Shown: piece after piece, positions 8,612-17,142 of the stretch
How positions within the stretch are numbered: the stretch's first letter is position 1
How the letters are laid out: the number at the start of each line of letters is the position of its first letter
From: Gammaproteobacteria bacterium
GTDB lineage: Bacteria; Pseudomonadota; Gammaproteobacteria; Steroidobacterales; Steroidobacteraceae
Length of the DNA stretch: 64,000 nt
Assembly (NCBI GenBank): GCA_027315105.1
Contig: DAHUYP010000082.1
Span: forward strand, 1-64,000
Reading direction: 5' to 3'
Position numbers and translations under genes: made by a program
The notes under the pieces: model-generated
What the model was told of the DNA's origin: nothing
The model's input: only the letters and a program-made list of their open reading frames with translations
Database searches by the model: none

Positions 8612-10102
8612 TTACCAGGCACCCTTCTTCTGACCGACCCACCACACCAGTCCCAGGCCGATCGTTGGCTGGGCTCTCTCCAGCACTCCGAGCGAGTCGC
8701 CCAGGAAGTAGCGTTTATCGGACTGGTCGCGACGCAGCTCACCCATCACCAGAAAGCCATCGGCGGGGCGATAGTCGAGCGTCAACGTACCTTCCTTGAG
8801 GTACTGGGTCGTGCCGCTGAAGAGTCCGCCGACATCGGCGAGGTACTCGGCCCGCGCCGCGAGCGTCAACTTTTGCGTCAGCTGATAGGCGCCGTAGAGC
8901 GCGCCGCCGCTGACATGCTCGGGGCTCGAGAAGGAATACAGGCGCTGCTGCACGTAGTCCGCTTCGGCCTGCAGCGTGAGGGCCGCCGATGCTTGCCAGC
9001 TCACGTAGGTATCGGCGATCTGCAGCTTGCCGTCCGGTGCGTTGGCGATCGGCAGCACGTAGCTGCCCTGCTGATTCGGCAGATTCGGCTGTCCGGCAGG
9101 GGCACTCTGCAGATAGGCCACGTCCGCATGCTCCTGGCCCCGGTAGTAGTTGAACGTCCAGGTGATCGACGCAGCGGGCGTCAGCACGAAGCCCAGGAGC
9201 TGATCCTTGTAATTGTTGTTGTCCTCGGTCTGCTGCACGCCGTTGACGATCCACAGATTGACCACGAGCTCGTCGTTGACCGCGTATTTGGTCCGCAGGC
9301 CCATGTGATAGAAGGGCAGGAAGTCGTACCAGAGGGAGCGTGAGTAGTTCAGCTGGTCCTTGGTGTAATTGCCCTCGATCCCGAGCGAGCTGGCCCATTT
9401 GCCGAAATCCACAGTGAGGCCGCCGCCGACCGGAGCGACGTACGTGCCGTAGGCCTGGTAGATCGACCGGTAGAGGTTCGGTCGCAGCTCGTTGGCGGGG
9501 TTGCCCTGCATGGCCGCCGCCGCCTGGCCGTACTGCAGATCGAGGCGCAGGCCCGTCCGCTTGTCGATCGTCGGATCCGGCGCACTCTCCACCACCAGAT
9601 CCGCCTGATTGAGGCTGAAGCTGTTGCTGCTCACGTCATAGGCGCGCAGCGAATTGACGCGCCCGACCGGTGAATTGGTGTTGTACTCGTAGTAGCCATC
9701 CAGCAGCGCGTTGATGGTCATGCCGCGCAGCATGTCCGCGGCGACAGTGGCGGGCGTCGTTGCCGGCTTGCTCTCGCCGGCACCGGCGGCCGGGGATTGT
9801 GCTGCGGAGGATGCCGCCGGCACCGGCGGGCTCGCCGCGGCCGGGGCCGGCGATCCGGCGCTCGCGCCTTGCCCCGAGAGCTCTTCAACGCGGCGCCTGA
9901 GCTGTTCGACTTCGCGCCTGAGCTCGTCCACGCGCGGATCGGCGTCTGGCGCCGCCGCGCCCTCCGGCGCCGCCGCCGCGTCCGACGTGGCGGCGCCTTG
10001 GCTTTGAGCGGCAGCGAGCGGCATGTAGAGCACGGCGCACGCGGCGCCGGCCGCCATCAAGCGGCCGGCTGCGGACTCGATGGCGCGCCTGCAGCGGTGC
10101 AT
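8612..10102 (-). CDS. Bbp2/OmpL-like outer-membrane porin with N-terminal coiled coil
   Basis: A 496-aa protein. The start at 10102 is chosen because GAGGCGAGGGGA precedes the ATG and a signal peptide follows (AACAVLYMPLAAAQS). Residues about 56-75 form a short coiled coil (RVDELRREVEQLRRRVEEL), followed by an Ala/Pro/Ser-rich linker and a long beta-barrel. The barrel opens with INALLDGYYEYNTNSPVGR, typical of the putative beta-barrel porin 2 (Bbp2) family. The coil-plus-barrel arrangement resembles porins that contact peptidoglycan. It precedes puuC by 90 bp on the same strand and may serve substrate entry; the transported compound is unknown. Confidence 0.75.
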   Translation of the reverse strand: MHRCRRAIESAAGRLMAAGAACAVLYMPLAAAQSQGAATSDAAAAPEGAAAPDADPRVDELRREVEQLRRRVEELSGQGASAGSPAPAAASPPVPAASSAAQSPAAGAGESKPATTPATVAADMLRGMTINALLDGYYEYNTNSPVGRVNSLRAYDVSSNSFSLNQADLVVESAPDPTIDKRTGLRLDLQYGQAAAAMQGNPANELRPNLYRSIYQAYGTYVAPVGGGLTVDFGKWASSLGIEGNYTKDQLNYSRSLWYDFLPFYHMGLRTKYAVNDELVVNLWIVNGVQQTEDNNNYKDQLLGFVLTPAASITWTFNYYRGQEHADVAYLQSAPAGQPNLPNQQGSYVLPIANAPDGKLQIADTYVSWQASAALTLQAEADYVQQRLYSFSSPEHVSGGALYGAYQLTQKLTLAARAEYLADVGGLFSGTTQYLKEGTLTLDYRPADGFLVMGELRRDQSDKRYFLGDSLGVLERAQPTIGLGLVWWVGQKKGAW

Positions 10103-10392
10103 ATCAGCGTCCCCTCGCCTCGCAGCGCGCACTGGCATTTCAGCATGAGTGTTCAGGGTTCGGAGCTCGTGACCCACGGTTCGTGGTTCGCATACCTTAG
10201 ACACGGACACGTAAAATCCTCGTATAGATAGCCGGGCGGCTGCCGGACGCCCGATGACCCGGCGTCGGCAGCGCGCAGCCGCCGATGGTGCGCATGGCAG
10301 GAGCCGTCATGGCCAATTCACCGGACTGCCACGGAAATGTCATCCCTCGCCTCGAGACTGTATACCCGGCTCCAAGGACTGCAGAGGCGCTC

Positions 10393-11199
10393 ATGGGCCC
10401 TGGCCCGCGACCGGCGATTCACGTACGCACGACATTTCTGTCGGACATTCATCTGGGCTCGCGCGACTGCCGCACGGACCTGGTGCTCGACTTCCTGCGC
10501 ACGGTGCACACCGATCAGCTGATTCTGGTCGGGGATATTATCGACGTCTGGAGCCTGCGCCGCAGCTTCTACTGGCCGCAGTCACATAGCGATGTCCTGC
10601 GTACGATCCTCGGCAAGACCAAGCACGGCACGCGCGTCATCTACGTGCCCGGCAACCACGACGAGCAATTCCGCCAGGTCTGCGGCATGAGCTTCGGCAA
10701 CCTGGAAGTGCAGCGCGAGTACGTGCATGAAACCCTGCGCGGGCTACGCTTGCTGGTCATGCACGGCGACGAATTCGACGGCGCCGTGCGCTGCAATCGC
10801 CGGCTCGCCGCCCTCGGTTCGGGGCTCTACGACCTCGTGCTCGGCCTGAACCGCGGCCTCAACGACCTGCGGCACCGGCTCGGCTACGGCTACTGGTCGC
10901 TCGCCGGCTACCTCAAGAGCCGGGTCGGCAACGCCATGGACTACGTGCGCAGCTTCGAGCAGGCGGCCGCGCACACCGCGCGCCGGCGCGGCCTGGACGG
11001 CATCGTCTGCGGCCACATCCATCGCCCGGAGATCAGCGAGCTCGCGGGCGTGCTCTACTGCAACGATGGCGACTGGGTCGATAGCTGCTCGGCGCTCATC
11101 GAAGATCGCACCGGCGAGCTCGAGCTCTGGCACTGGAGCGACGGCGGCGCGGCGCGGCCCGCGCTGCAGCGCGCCGAGATCCTGGCTCGCGCCGCCTGA
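10393..11199 (+). CDS. LpxH-like UDP-2,3-diacylglucosamine diphosphatase (metallophosphoesterase)
   Basis: A 268-aa calcineurin-like phosphoesterase with the full dimetal motif set: FLSDIHLGS, LVGDIIDVW, VPGNHDEQF, VMHGDEFD and CGHIHRPEI. It belongs to the group of UDP-2,3-diacylglucosamine hydrolase-like proteins that act on lipid A precursors, at or near the inner membrane. The first in-frame starts (10285 and others) lack a ribosome-binding site; the ATG at 10393 has GAGG five bases upstream and keeps the whole domain. It is somewhat longer than classical LpxH (240 aa) because of a helical insert around GLNRGLNDLRHRLGYGYW, so it may be an LpxH paralogue with another phosphoester substrate. 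Confidence 0.75.
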   Translation: MGPGPRPAIHVRTTFLSDIHLGSRDCRTDLVLDFLRTVHTDQLILVGDIIDVWSLRRSFYWPQSHSDVLRTILGKTKHGTRVIYVPGNHDEQFRQVCGMSFGNLEVQREYVHETLRGLRLLVMHGDEFDGAVRCNRRLAALGSGLYDLVLGLNRGLNDLRHRLGYGYWSLAGYLKSRVGNAMDYVRSFEQAAAHTARRRGLDGIVCGHIHRPEISELAGVLYCNDGDWVDSCSALIEDRTGELELWHWSDGGAARPALQRAEILARAA

Positions 11200-11210
11200 T
11201 GAGCCCGCGC

Positions 11211-11681
11211 TCATGACCATCCCTGGGCCGCGAACACCGCGGCCACCAGGGCGCAGACCGGGTCCGCGTGGCACTCGATGCCGACGATCTCGCTTTGAAT
11301 CGGGCCGTAGGCCTCGCCGCGGTTGGCAACCATGGCGGCCAGCGATCGTTCGATGCCGCGCTCGACCACGCGCCGGCTGGTGCCACGCACCTCCACCAGC
11401 AGGCCCTTGCCGGTCGCTGGCGCCTGAACCCAGCCGAGCCCCGCCCACGCGGACTCGCCGTGGATGCGCGCGTCCTGGCGCGCCATGACGACGAACAGCC
11501 GGTGGCCGTATTGCCCGGGGGGCGCGACGAATGCCCGCCGCTCGATGACGCTGCCGGGCGGAATCACCGAGGACAGCAACAGCAGGTTGTAATCGGCGAT
11601 GCCGGCACCGATCAGGGCGTGGTCGAAGGCGGATATCGGCGTCGGTGCGCTTCCCGTGCCGCTCGTGATGACAATCTGCAT
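11211..11681 (-). CDS. pdaD: Pyruvoyl-dependent arginine decarboxylase
   Basis: A 156-aa proenzyme of the PvlArgDC family, which converts arginine to agmatine and CO2. The self-cleavage site is visible as NLLLLSSVIPPGS: cleavage between Ser37 and Ser38 would yield the beta chain and a pyruvoyl-capped alpha chain. Length and the N-terminal ITSGTGSAPTPISAFD segment fit the family. Downstream are GESAWAGLGW and the conserved acidic segment near IVGIECHADP. It is the last gene of the RND efflux-NUDIX series on the minus strand, 37 bp after the NUDIX gene. The family is best known from archaea and chlamydiae, so its presence in a proteobacterial efflux operon is notable. Confidence 0.9.
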   Translation of the reverse strand: MQIVITSGTGSAPTPISAFDHALIGAGIADYNLLLLSSVIPPGSVIERRAFVAPPGQYGHRLFVVMARQDARIHGESAWAGLGWVQAPATGKGLLVEVRGTSRRVVERGIERSLAAMVANRGEAYGPIQSEIVGIECHADPVCALVAAVFAAQGWS

Positions 11682-11718
11682 GGGCCGTTCCTCGCAGTGC
11701 TCGGGCGCGCCGACGGGA

Positions 11719-12351
11719 CTAGTCGAACTCTGTCATCAGCCCGGGGTTGCGCCAATGCTCGAACATGCGCGCGATCTGCGCCGGTGTCACGCGCCCGAGC
11801 GACAGCTTCGGCAGCTGCTCGAGCGCGAAGAAGCCGACCTCGCTGGTTTCGATGCTCGGCCGCGCAGCACCGCCAGTGAGCTCGCAGACGAAGAACAGCT
11901 TGTAGATATAGTAGGGGTGGCTGTAGACGTGGCCCTGCCGGCGGTAGTCCCAGACCGCCGCCAGCTTGAGCGCTCGGGCCTCGAACCCGGACTCCTCCTG
12001 GATCTCGCGCTCGACGCACTCCTTGGCGGACTGATTGACGTCGGCCCAGCCGCCCGGCAGTGTCCAGCCGCCGTCGCTGATCTCGCGCACCAGCAGGATC
12101 CTGCGGTCGCGAAACACGGCCCCGCGAACGTCCACCTTGGGTGTCGGATAGCCGAGGTCCTGCTCGAACAGCGCGCTGATGCGCTCGAGCGGCGCGCCGG
12201 ACCCGGCTGCGTACATCTCGGCCGCGATCGCCCGCAGCCGCTGATAGCGCAGCCGGTCGTGACTGTCGGTCGTGAAGGTCAGGCCCGTCTGCGCCAGTGC
12301 CTGCAGTTCGCGCGCCCACGACAGCCACTTCGGCTCCTCCATGGCGGCCAT
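11719..12351 (-). CDS. NUDIX hydrolase with N-terminal accessory domain
   Basis: A 210-aa protein. Residues about 1-65 form the helical N-terminal domain seen in the NUDIX group acting on X-linked nucleotide moieties (WARELQALAQTGLTF ... RYQRLRAIAAEM). The NUDIX box is present as GGWADVNQSAKECVEREIQEESG, which is close to the consensus GX5EX7REUXEEXGU. A sugar nucleotide or nucleoside diphosphate is the likely substrate; the exact one is not readable. It starts one base after the stop of the outer-membrane efflux gene and is followed by pdaD, so it is part of that operon. Confidence 0.85.
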   Translation of the reverse strand: MAAMEEPKWLSWARELQALAQTGLTFTTDSHDRLRYQRLRAIAAEMYAAGSGAPLERISALFEQDLGYPTPKVDVRGAVFRDRRILLVREISDGGWTLPGGWADVNQSAKECVEREIQEESGFEARALKLAAVWDYRRQGHVYSHPYYIYKLFFVCELTGGAARPSIETSEVGFFALEQLPKLSLGRVTPAQIARMFEHWRNPGLMTEFD

Positions 12352-12352
12352 T

Positions 12353-13834
12353 CTATGGCGTGACGGGCGGATCCCGCAGTTGCGTATCCGACCAGCCGCC
12401 GCCCAGATCGCCGATCAGCGCCACCGCGTCCACCAGGCGGCTCTGCTGCACGCTCAGGGCGCTGAGCTGATCGGCCAGCTGCACCTCCTGGGCCTGGGCC
12501 ACGGTGGTGTAATCGACGGTGCCGGCCTGGAATTCGGCCAGCGCGATCTGCGTGCCGCGCTCGGCGTCGCGCACCGCGACGTCGAGCGCCTGCGCCTGCT
12601 CGGCGAGGATCCGCAGTCCGGACAGATCGTTCTCGACCTGCTGGAACGCCGTCAGCACGGTAGCGCGATAATTCGCGACCGCCGCCTCGTAGGCGGCCTT
12701 GGCCGCCGCGACTTCGGCGCGGCGAGTGCCGAAGTCGAGCAGCGTCTCGGCGCCGCTCGCCCCGATCGACCAGACATGATTGGCGGCGTGCAGCAGACCG
12801 TCCAGCGGAGCTTGCGAGAAACCCGCCGCGGCCGATAACGACAGCGTCGGGTAGTACGCCGAGACGGCGATTCCGACCGCGGCGTTCTGCGCCGCCATGT
12901 TACGTTCGGCGGCGGCGATGTCGGGCCGGCGCTGCAACAGGGTCGAGGGCACGCCGACCGGGACCGCCGGCAGGATCGGCATGACGGTGCTGTGTGGAAT
13001 TTCGAGCTCCTCGGGATTCTTGCCGACCAGGACCGCGATGGCGTGCACGTACTGGGCGCGCGCGACACCGAGGCCGATCAGATTAGCACGCGCCGTTTCC
13101 AGGGCGACGCGCGCCGTGATCACCGCGGAAGGCGGGGCCGCGGTGATACCCGCCTCGCCCTGGTGCTCGGTGACGGCCAGCGATTCCCGATACGCATCGA
13201 CCGTTCTCTGCTGCAGGTCGATGCCCGCGTCGGCCAGCCGCAGCTCGATCACGCTGATGGCCAGCAAGGTCTGCTCGGACAAGGTGGCATTCGCCAGAAT
13301 CGCCGCGCCCGCTTGCGCCGATGCGACGTTCTGCTCGACCAGGCGGCGCACGGCGCCCCACAGATCGAGCGACCAGCTGGCCGTGCCCTCGAGCGAGGCC
13401 GCATTGATCACCGTACCGGTGCTTGCGGCACCGAAGCCGGTGCCGGGAGTGCCGACGATGGCGCTGCCCCCGCCGGAGCGGGTGGCCGAGCCGGCGACGC
13501 CGAAGACGGGAAACAGCTCGCTGCGCGCCAGGCTCACCTGCGCCAGCGCCTGCTGGTAGTTCGCCAGGTCCTGGCGCACGGTCTGGTTCGACACCGCCAC
13601 CATCGGTTCGAGCTGGTCGAGCAGGGGATCGTGGAAATCCGTCCACCAGTCGCCCTTGGGAGCGCTGTCCGCCGGCGTGGCCGCCGTCCAGCCGGTCAGT
13701 TCCTGGTAGTGCGCGGGCGTATTGACCGCCGGACGGCGATAGTCGGGACCGACCATGCAGGCGCCGAGCGCGCACCCCAGCGCGATGATCGCGCACAGCC
13801 TGATGCCGCTGATCTGGCTGCCGTCGGTTCTCAC
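12353..13834 (-). CDS. Outer-membrane efflux lipoprotein (NodT/OprM family)
   Basis: A 493-aa TolC-like outer-membrane factor. The N-terminus has a signal peptide with the lipobox ALGAC followed by MVGPDYRRP, the standard opening of NodT-type lipoproteins. Two outer-membrane efflux repeats follow, with FGVAGSATRSGGG and YYPTLSLSAAAGFS marking the barrel strands and long Ala/Gln-rich helices forming the periplasmic channel. It completes the tripartite pump encoded just upstream and overlaps the second permease gene by 4 bp, so assembly partners are made from one transcript. Confidence 0.93.
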   Translation of the reverse strand: MRTDGSQISGIRLCAIIALGCALGACMVGPDYRRPAVNTPAHYQELTGWTAATPADSAPKGDWWTDFHDPLLDQLEPMVAVSNQTVRQDLANYQQALAQVSLARSELFPVFGVAGSATRSGGGSAIVGTPGTGFGAASTGTVINAASLEGTASWSLDLWGAVRRLVEQNVASAQAGAAILANATLSEQTLLAISVIELRLADAGIDLQQRTVDAYRESLAVTEHQGEAGITAAPPSAVITARVALETARANLIGLGVARAQYVHAIAVLVGKNPEELEIPHSTVMPILPAVPVGVPSTLLQRRPDIAAAERNMAAQNAAVGIAVSAYYPTLSLSAAAGFSQAPLDGLLHAANHVWSIGASGAETLLDFGTRRAEVAAAKAAYEAAVANYRATVLTAFQQVENDLSGLRILAEQAQALDVAVRDAERGTQIALAEFQAGTVDYTTVAQAQEVQLADQLSALSVQQSRLVDAVALIGDLGGGWSDTQLRDPPVTP

Positions 13835-16800
13835 GTTTGCGCCCCCGCATCTTCGCGCCCGGTCAGTTGCGCAATGCCCTTGCGCAACCTGACCCGCAAC
13901 CGGTCGAGATACAGATAGATCACCGGCGTCGTATACAGCGTGAACACCTGGCTCAGGATCAGGCCGCCCATCACGGTGATGCCGAGCGGCTGGCGCAAAG
14001 CGGCGCCCTGGCCGATGCCGATCGCGAGCGGCAGGGCCCCGAGCACGGCGGCCGCCGTGGTCATCATGATCGGCCGCAGGCGCATCACCGCGGCCTCGTG
14101 AATCGCCCGTTGAGCCTCGATCTTGCGTTCGCGCTGCGTGTGAATGGCCACGTCGATCATCATGATGGCGTTCTTCTTGACGATGCCGATGAGCAGGATG
14201 ATGCCGATCAGCGCGATCACCGAGAACGGCGTGCCGAAGATCAGCAGCGCCAGGGTCGCGCCGATGCCGGCCGATGGCAGCGTGGACAGGATGGTCAGCG
14301 GATGGACGGTATTCTCATAGAGAATGCCAAGCACGATGTAGACCGCCGCCAGCGCCGCGAGCACCAGGATCGGCAGCGTGGACATCGAACTGGCATAGAT
14401 CTGACCGGCGCCGGCGAAACTGCCGCGAATCGACGCCGGCAAGCCCAGGTCGCGCATCGCCTTGTCGATCGCCGCCGCGGCCCGGCTCAACGAGCCGCCG
14501 GGGGGCAGGTTGAAGGAAATCGTCGCGGCGATCAGGCCGCCCTGGTGATTGACCTGGGTCGCCGTATGGTTGTTCACGTACGAGCCCAGTGCCGGCAGCG
14601 GCACCATGGTCTCGGCCGCGGTGCTGTCCGGGCTGCCGGTGGAGCTGCCGCCGCGGCTGTTGGCGATGCTGTTGGTGACCGCGTTGGCTTCCGGATTGGC
14701 ATTGAGCGCGCTGGTGGCGGACGATCTGGTCCTGGCGGCGGATATGGCGGCGAACGCCGCCACCGGGCTGACGGTGTTGCCCGGCGCCTGGGTCTGCTGG
14801 GTACCGCTCGGATTGCCCGCCGCCGTACTGAGGTAGATGCGCCCGAGCATCTGCGGGAACTGCCAGTATTTCGGTGCCACCTCCATCACCACGAAATATT
14901 GATTGTACGGATTGAAGATCGTCGACACGGTACGCTGCCCGAAGGCATCGTACAGCACATTGTCGATCTGGTTCGGCACGAAGCCGTAGCGCATCGCGGT
15001 CCCGCGATCGATCGTGACGTAGGTCTGCAGCCCGTTCTGCTGCATGTCCGAATTGACGTCCACGAGCTCACCGCGGTACTTGTCGAGCTCGTCGACGAGC
15101 TTGGGCGCCCAGGCGTACAACGCCGCGCTGTCATCGCTGGTCAGCGTGTACTGGTACTCGGCGGCCGACTGGCGCCCGCCGATATGCAGATCCTGCACCG
15201 CCTGCAGGAATAGCCGCCCGCCGGAGACGCGCATGAGCTTGGGGCGCAGGCGCTGGACCACCTGGTCGGCCGAGACGTGGCGTTGAGCGAGCGGCTTGAG
15301 CGCCACGTAGACGTTGGCGTTATTGATGGCGCGGGTGCCGGTGAAGCCGATCACCGAGGCGACCGCGCGATCGGCCTGTACGATCTGCTGCGCCTGCTGG
15401 AGCTTCTTGGCCATCGATTGGAAGGAGATGGCCTGGTCGGCCACGATCTGGCCCATCAGCAACCCGTTGTCCTGCTCCGGAAAGAACGTCGTCGGCACCA
15501 GCCGGAACAGCACCACATTGAGCACGATCAGCACGATCAGCGACGCGCCAACCAGCAGCGCATGCTCGAGCACGGCGCTGAGCGAGCGCGAGTACACGGC
15601 CTTGAAGCGCTCGAACTGCGCTTCGGCCCAGATCGCCCAGCGGCCGCGGGAGTGCAGCGCATCGCCGCGGCCCAGCAGGTAGGCGCACATCATCGGCGTG
15701 ACCGTGAGCGAGAGCAGCAGCGAGAACAGGATCGCAATCGACAGCGTCACCGCGAACTCGTGGAACAGCAGGCCGAAGATCCCCGGCATCAGCAGTATCG
15801 GTATGAATACCGCGATCAGCGACAGGCTCATCGATATCACGGTGAAGCTCACCTCCGCGCTGCCGCGCAGCGCCGCCGCGCGCGCCTCCATGCCCGAATC
15901 GAGGTGGCGCACGACGTTCTCCAGCACCACCACGGCGTCATCGACCACGAACCCGGTTGCGATCGTGAGCGCCATCAGCGAGAAGTTGTCGACGCTGTAG
16001 CCGAGCAGGTACATCGGCCCGAAAGTGCCGAGGATGGACAGCGGCAGCACCACCGCCGGTATCAGCGTGGCGCGCGGCGACTGCAGGAACACGTACACCA
16101 CGCCGACGACCAGCAATACGGCCAGCACCAGGCTGCGCTGGGTGTCGCCCACCGCCGCGGTCACCGACTGCGATCGATCGAGCGCGATGTGAACCTGCAT
16201 ATTGGGCGGCAAGGTCGCCTCGACCGCCGGCAGGACCTTCTTGATCTGCGCCACGGTCTTGATGATGTTGGCGCCCGGCAGCGCGAAGACGATCACCCCC
16301 GCCGTCGGCACATTGTTGTAGAGGCCGGCATTGCGGATGTTCTCGTTGGAATCCACGACCTCGGCGAGGTCGTGCAGGAACACCGGGGAGCCGCTGCGAT
16401 AGGCAATCACGAGATCGCGGTAATCCGCCGCCTTGGTCGCCTGGTCGTTGGAGACGACCTCGTAGCGCTGCTCGCCCTGATCGATGTAACCCTTGGCGCT
16501 GTTGGCGTTCGCGGCACTGACCGCGGCGCGCACATCCTCCAGGCCGATGCCGTAGCTGCTGAGCTTGTCGGGCTCGAGCTCGACCCGGACCGATGGCAGG
16601 GCGCTGCCGCCGAGCGTGATCTGGCCGACGCCGTCGATCTGCGAGAGCTGCTGCTGAATGATCGTATTGGCCGAGTCATACATCTGCGCCCGCGTCAGCG
16701 TGCTGGAGGTCAACGCCAGGATGAGGATCGGCGAATCCGCCGGGTTGTATTCCCGGTAGGACGGATTGTTGCGCAGCGTGGTCGGCAGGTCGGCGCGCGC

Positions 16801-17142
16801 CGCCTGGATCGCCGCTTGCACGTCGCGCGCGGCGCCGTTGATGTCGCGGTTCAGGTCGAACTGGATCACGACCATCGACATGCCGATGACGTTGGTCGAG
16901 GTGAGCTCGGTCACACCGGCGATCGTCGCCAGCCGCCGTTCGAGCGGCTCCGCCACGGTGGCGGCCATGATCGCCGGGCTGGCGCCGGCCATGTTCGCCT
17001 GCACCACGATCACCGGAAAGGTGACGTTCGGCAGCGGCGCGACCGGCAGATTGAAGTACGCCAGCAGGCCGGACAGCCCGATGGCGATCGCCAGCAGCGT
17101 GGTCGCCACCGGCCGCTCGATGAACAGCGCCGGGATGTTCAC
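13831..17142 (-). CDS. RND efflux permease, MdtC-like, with a low-complexity insert
   Basis: An inner-membrane HAE1-family proton/drug antiporter of 1103 aa with twelve transmembrane segments and two periplasmic porter regions. Visible motifs are MNIPALFIERPVATTLLAIA at the start, GFVVDDAVVVLENVVRH in TM4, and GIVKKNAIMMIDVAI in TM10. It pairs with the next upstream gene as an MdtB/MdtC-type heteromer. It is about 70 residues longer than usual because an Ala/Ser/Thr/Asn-rich stretch (about residues 775-843) interrupts the second porter region between RIYLSTAAG and VPLPALGSYV. Four-base overlaps link it to both neighbours. Confidence 0.93.
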   Translation of the reverse strand: MNIPALFIERPVATTLLAIAIGLSGLLAYFNLPVAPLPNVTFPVIVVQANMAGASPAIMAATVAEPLERRLATIAGVTELTSTNVIGMSMVVIQFDLNRDINGAARDVQAAIQAARADLPTTLRNNPSYREYNPADSPILILALTSSTLTRAQMYDSANTIIQQQLSQIDGVGQITLGGSALPSVRVELEPDKLSSYGIGLEDVRAAVSAANANSAKGYIDQGEQRYEVVSNDQATKAADYRDLVIAYRSGSPVFLHDLAEVVDSNENIRNAGLYNNVPTAGVIVFALPGANIIKTVAQIKKVLPAVEATLPPNMQVHIALDRSQSVTAAVGDTQRSLVLAVLLVVGVVYVFLQSPRATLIPAVVLPLSILGTFGPMYLLGYSVDNFSLMALTIATGFVVDDAVVVLENVVRHLDSGMEARAAALRGSAEVSFTVISMSLSLIAVFIPILLMPGIFGLLFHEFAVTLSIAILFSLLLSLTVTPMMCAYLLGRGDALHSRGRWAIWAEAQFERFKAVYSRSLSAVLEHALLVGASLIVLIVLNVVLFRLVPTTFFPEQDNGLLMGQIVADQAISFQSMAKKLQQAQQIVQADRAVASVIGFTGTRAINNANVYVALKPLAQRHVSADQVVQRLRPKLMRVSGGRLFLQAVQDLHIGGRQSAAEYQYTLTSDDSAALYAWAPKLVDELDKYRGELVDVNSDMQQNGLQTYVTIDRGTAMRYGFVPNQIDNVLYDAFGQRTVSTIFNPYNQYFVVMEVAPKYWQFPQMLGRIYLSTAAGNPSGTQQTQAPGNTVSPVAAFAAISAARTRSSATSALNANPEANAVTNSIANSRGGSSTGSPDSTAAETMVPLPALGSYVNNHTATQVNHQGGLIAATISFNLPPGGSLSRAAAAIDKAMRDLGLPASIRGSFAGAGQIYASSMSTLPILVLAALAAVYIVLGILYENTVHPLTILSTLPSAGIGATLALLIFGTPFSVIALIGIILLIGIVKKNAIMMIDVAIHTQRERKIEAQRAIHEAAVMRLRPIMMTTAAAVLGALPLAIGIGQGAALRQPLGITVMGGLILSQVFTLYTTPVIYLYLDRLRVRLRKGIAQLTGREDAGAQT

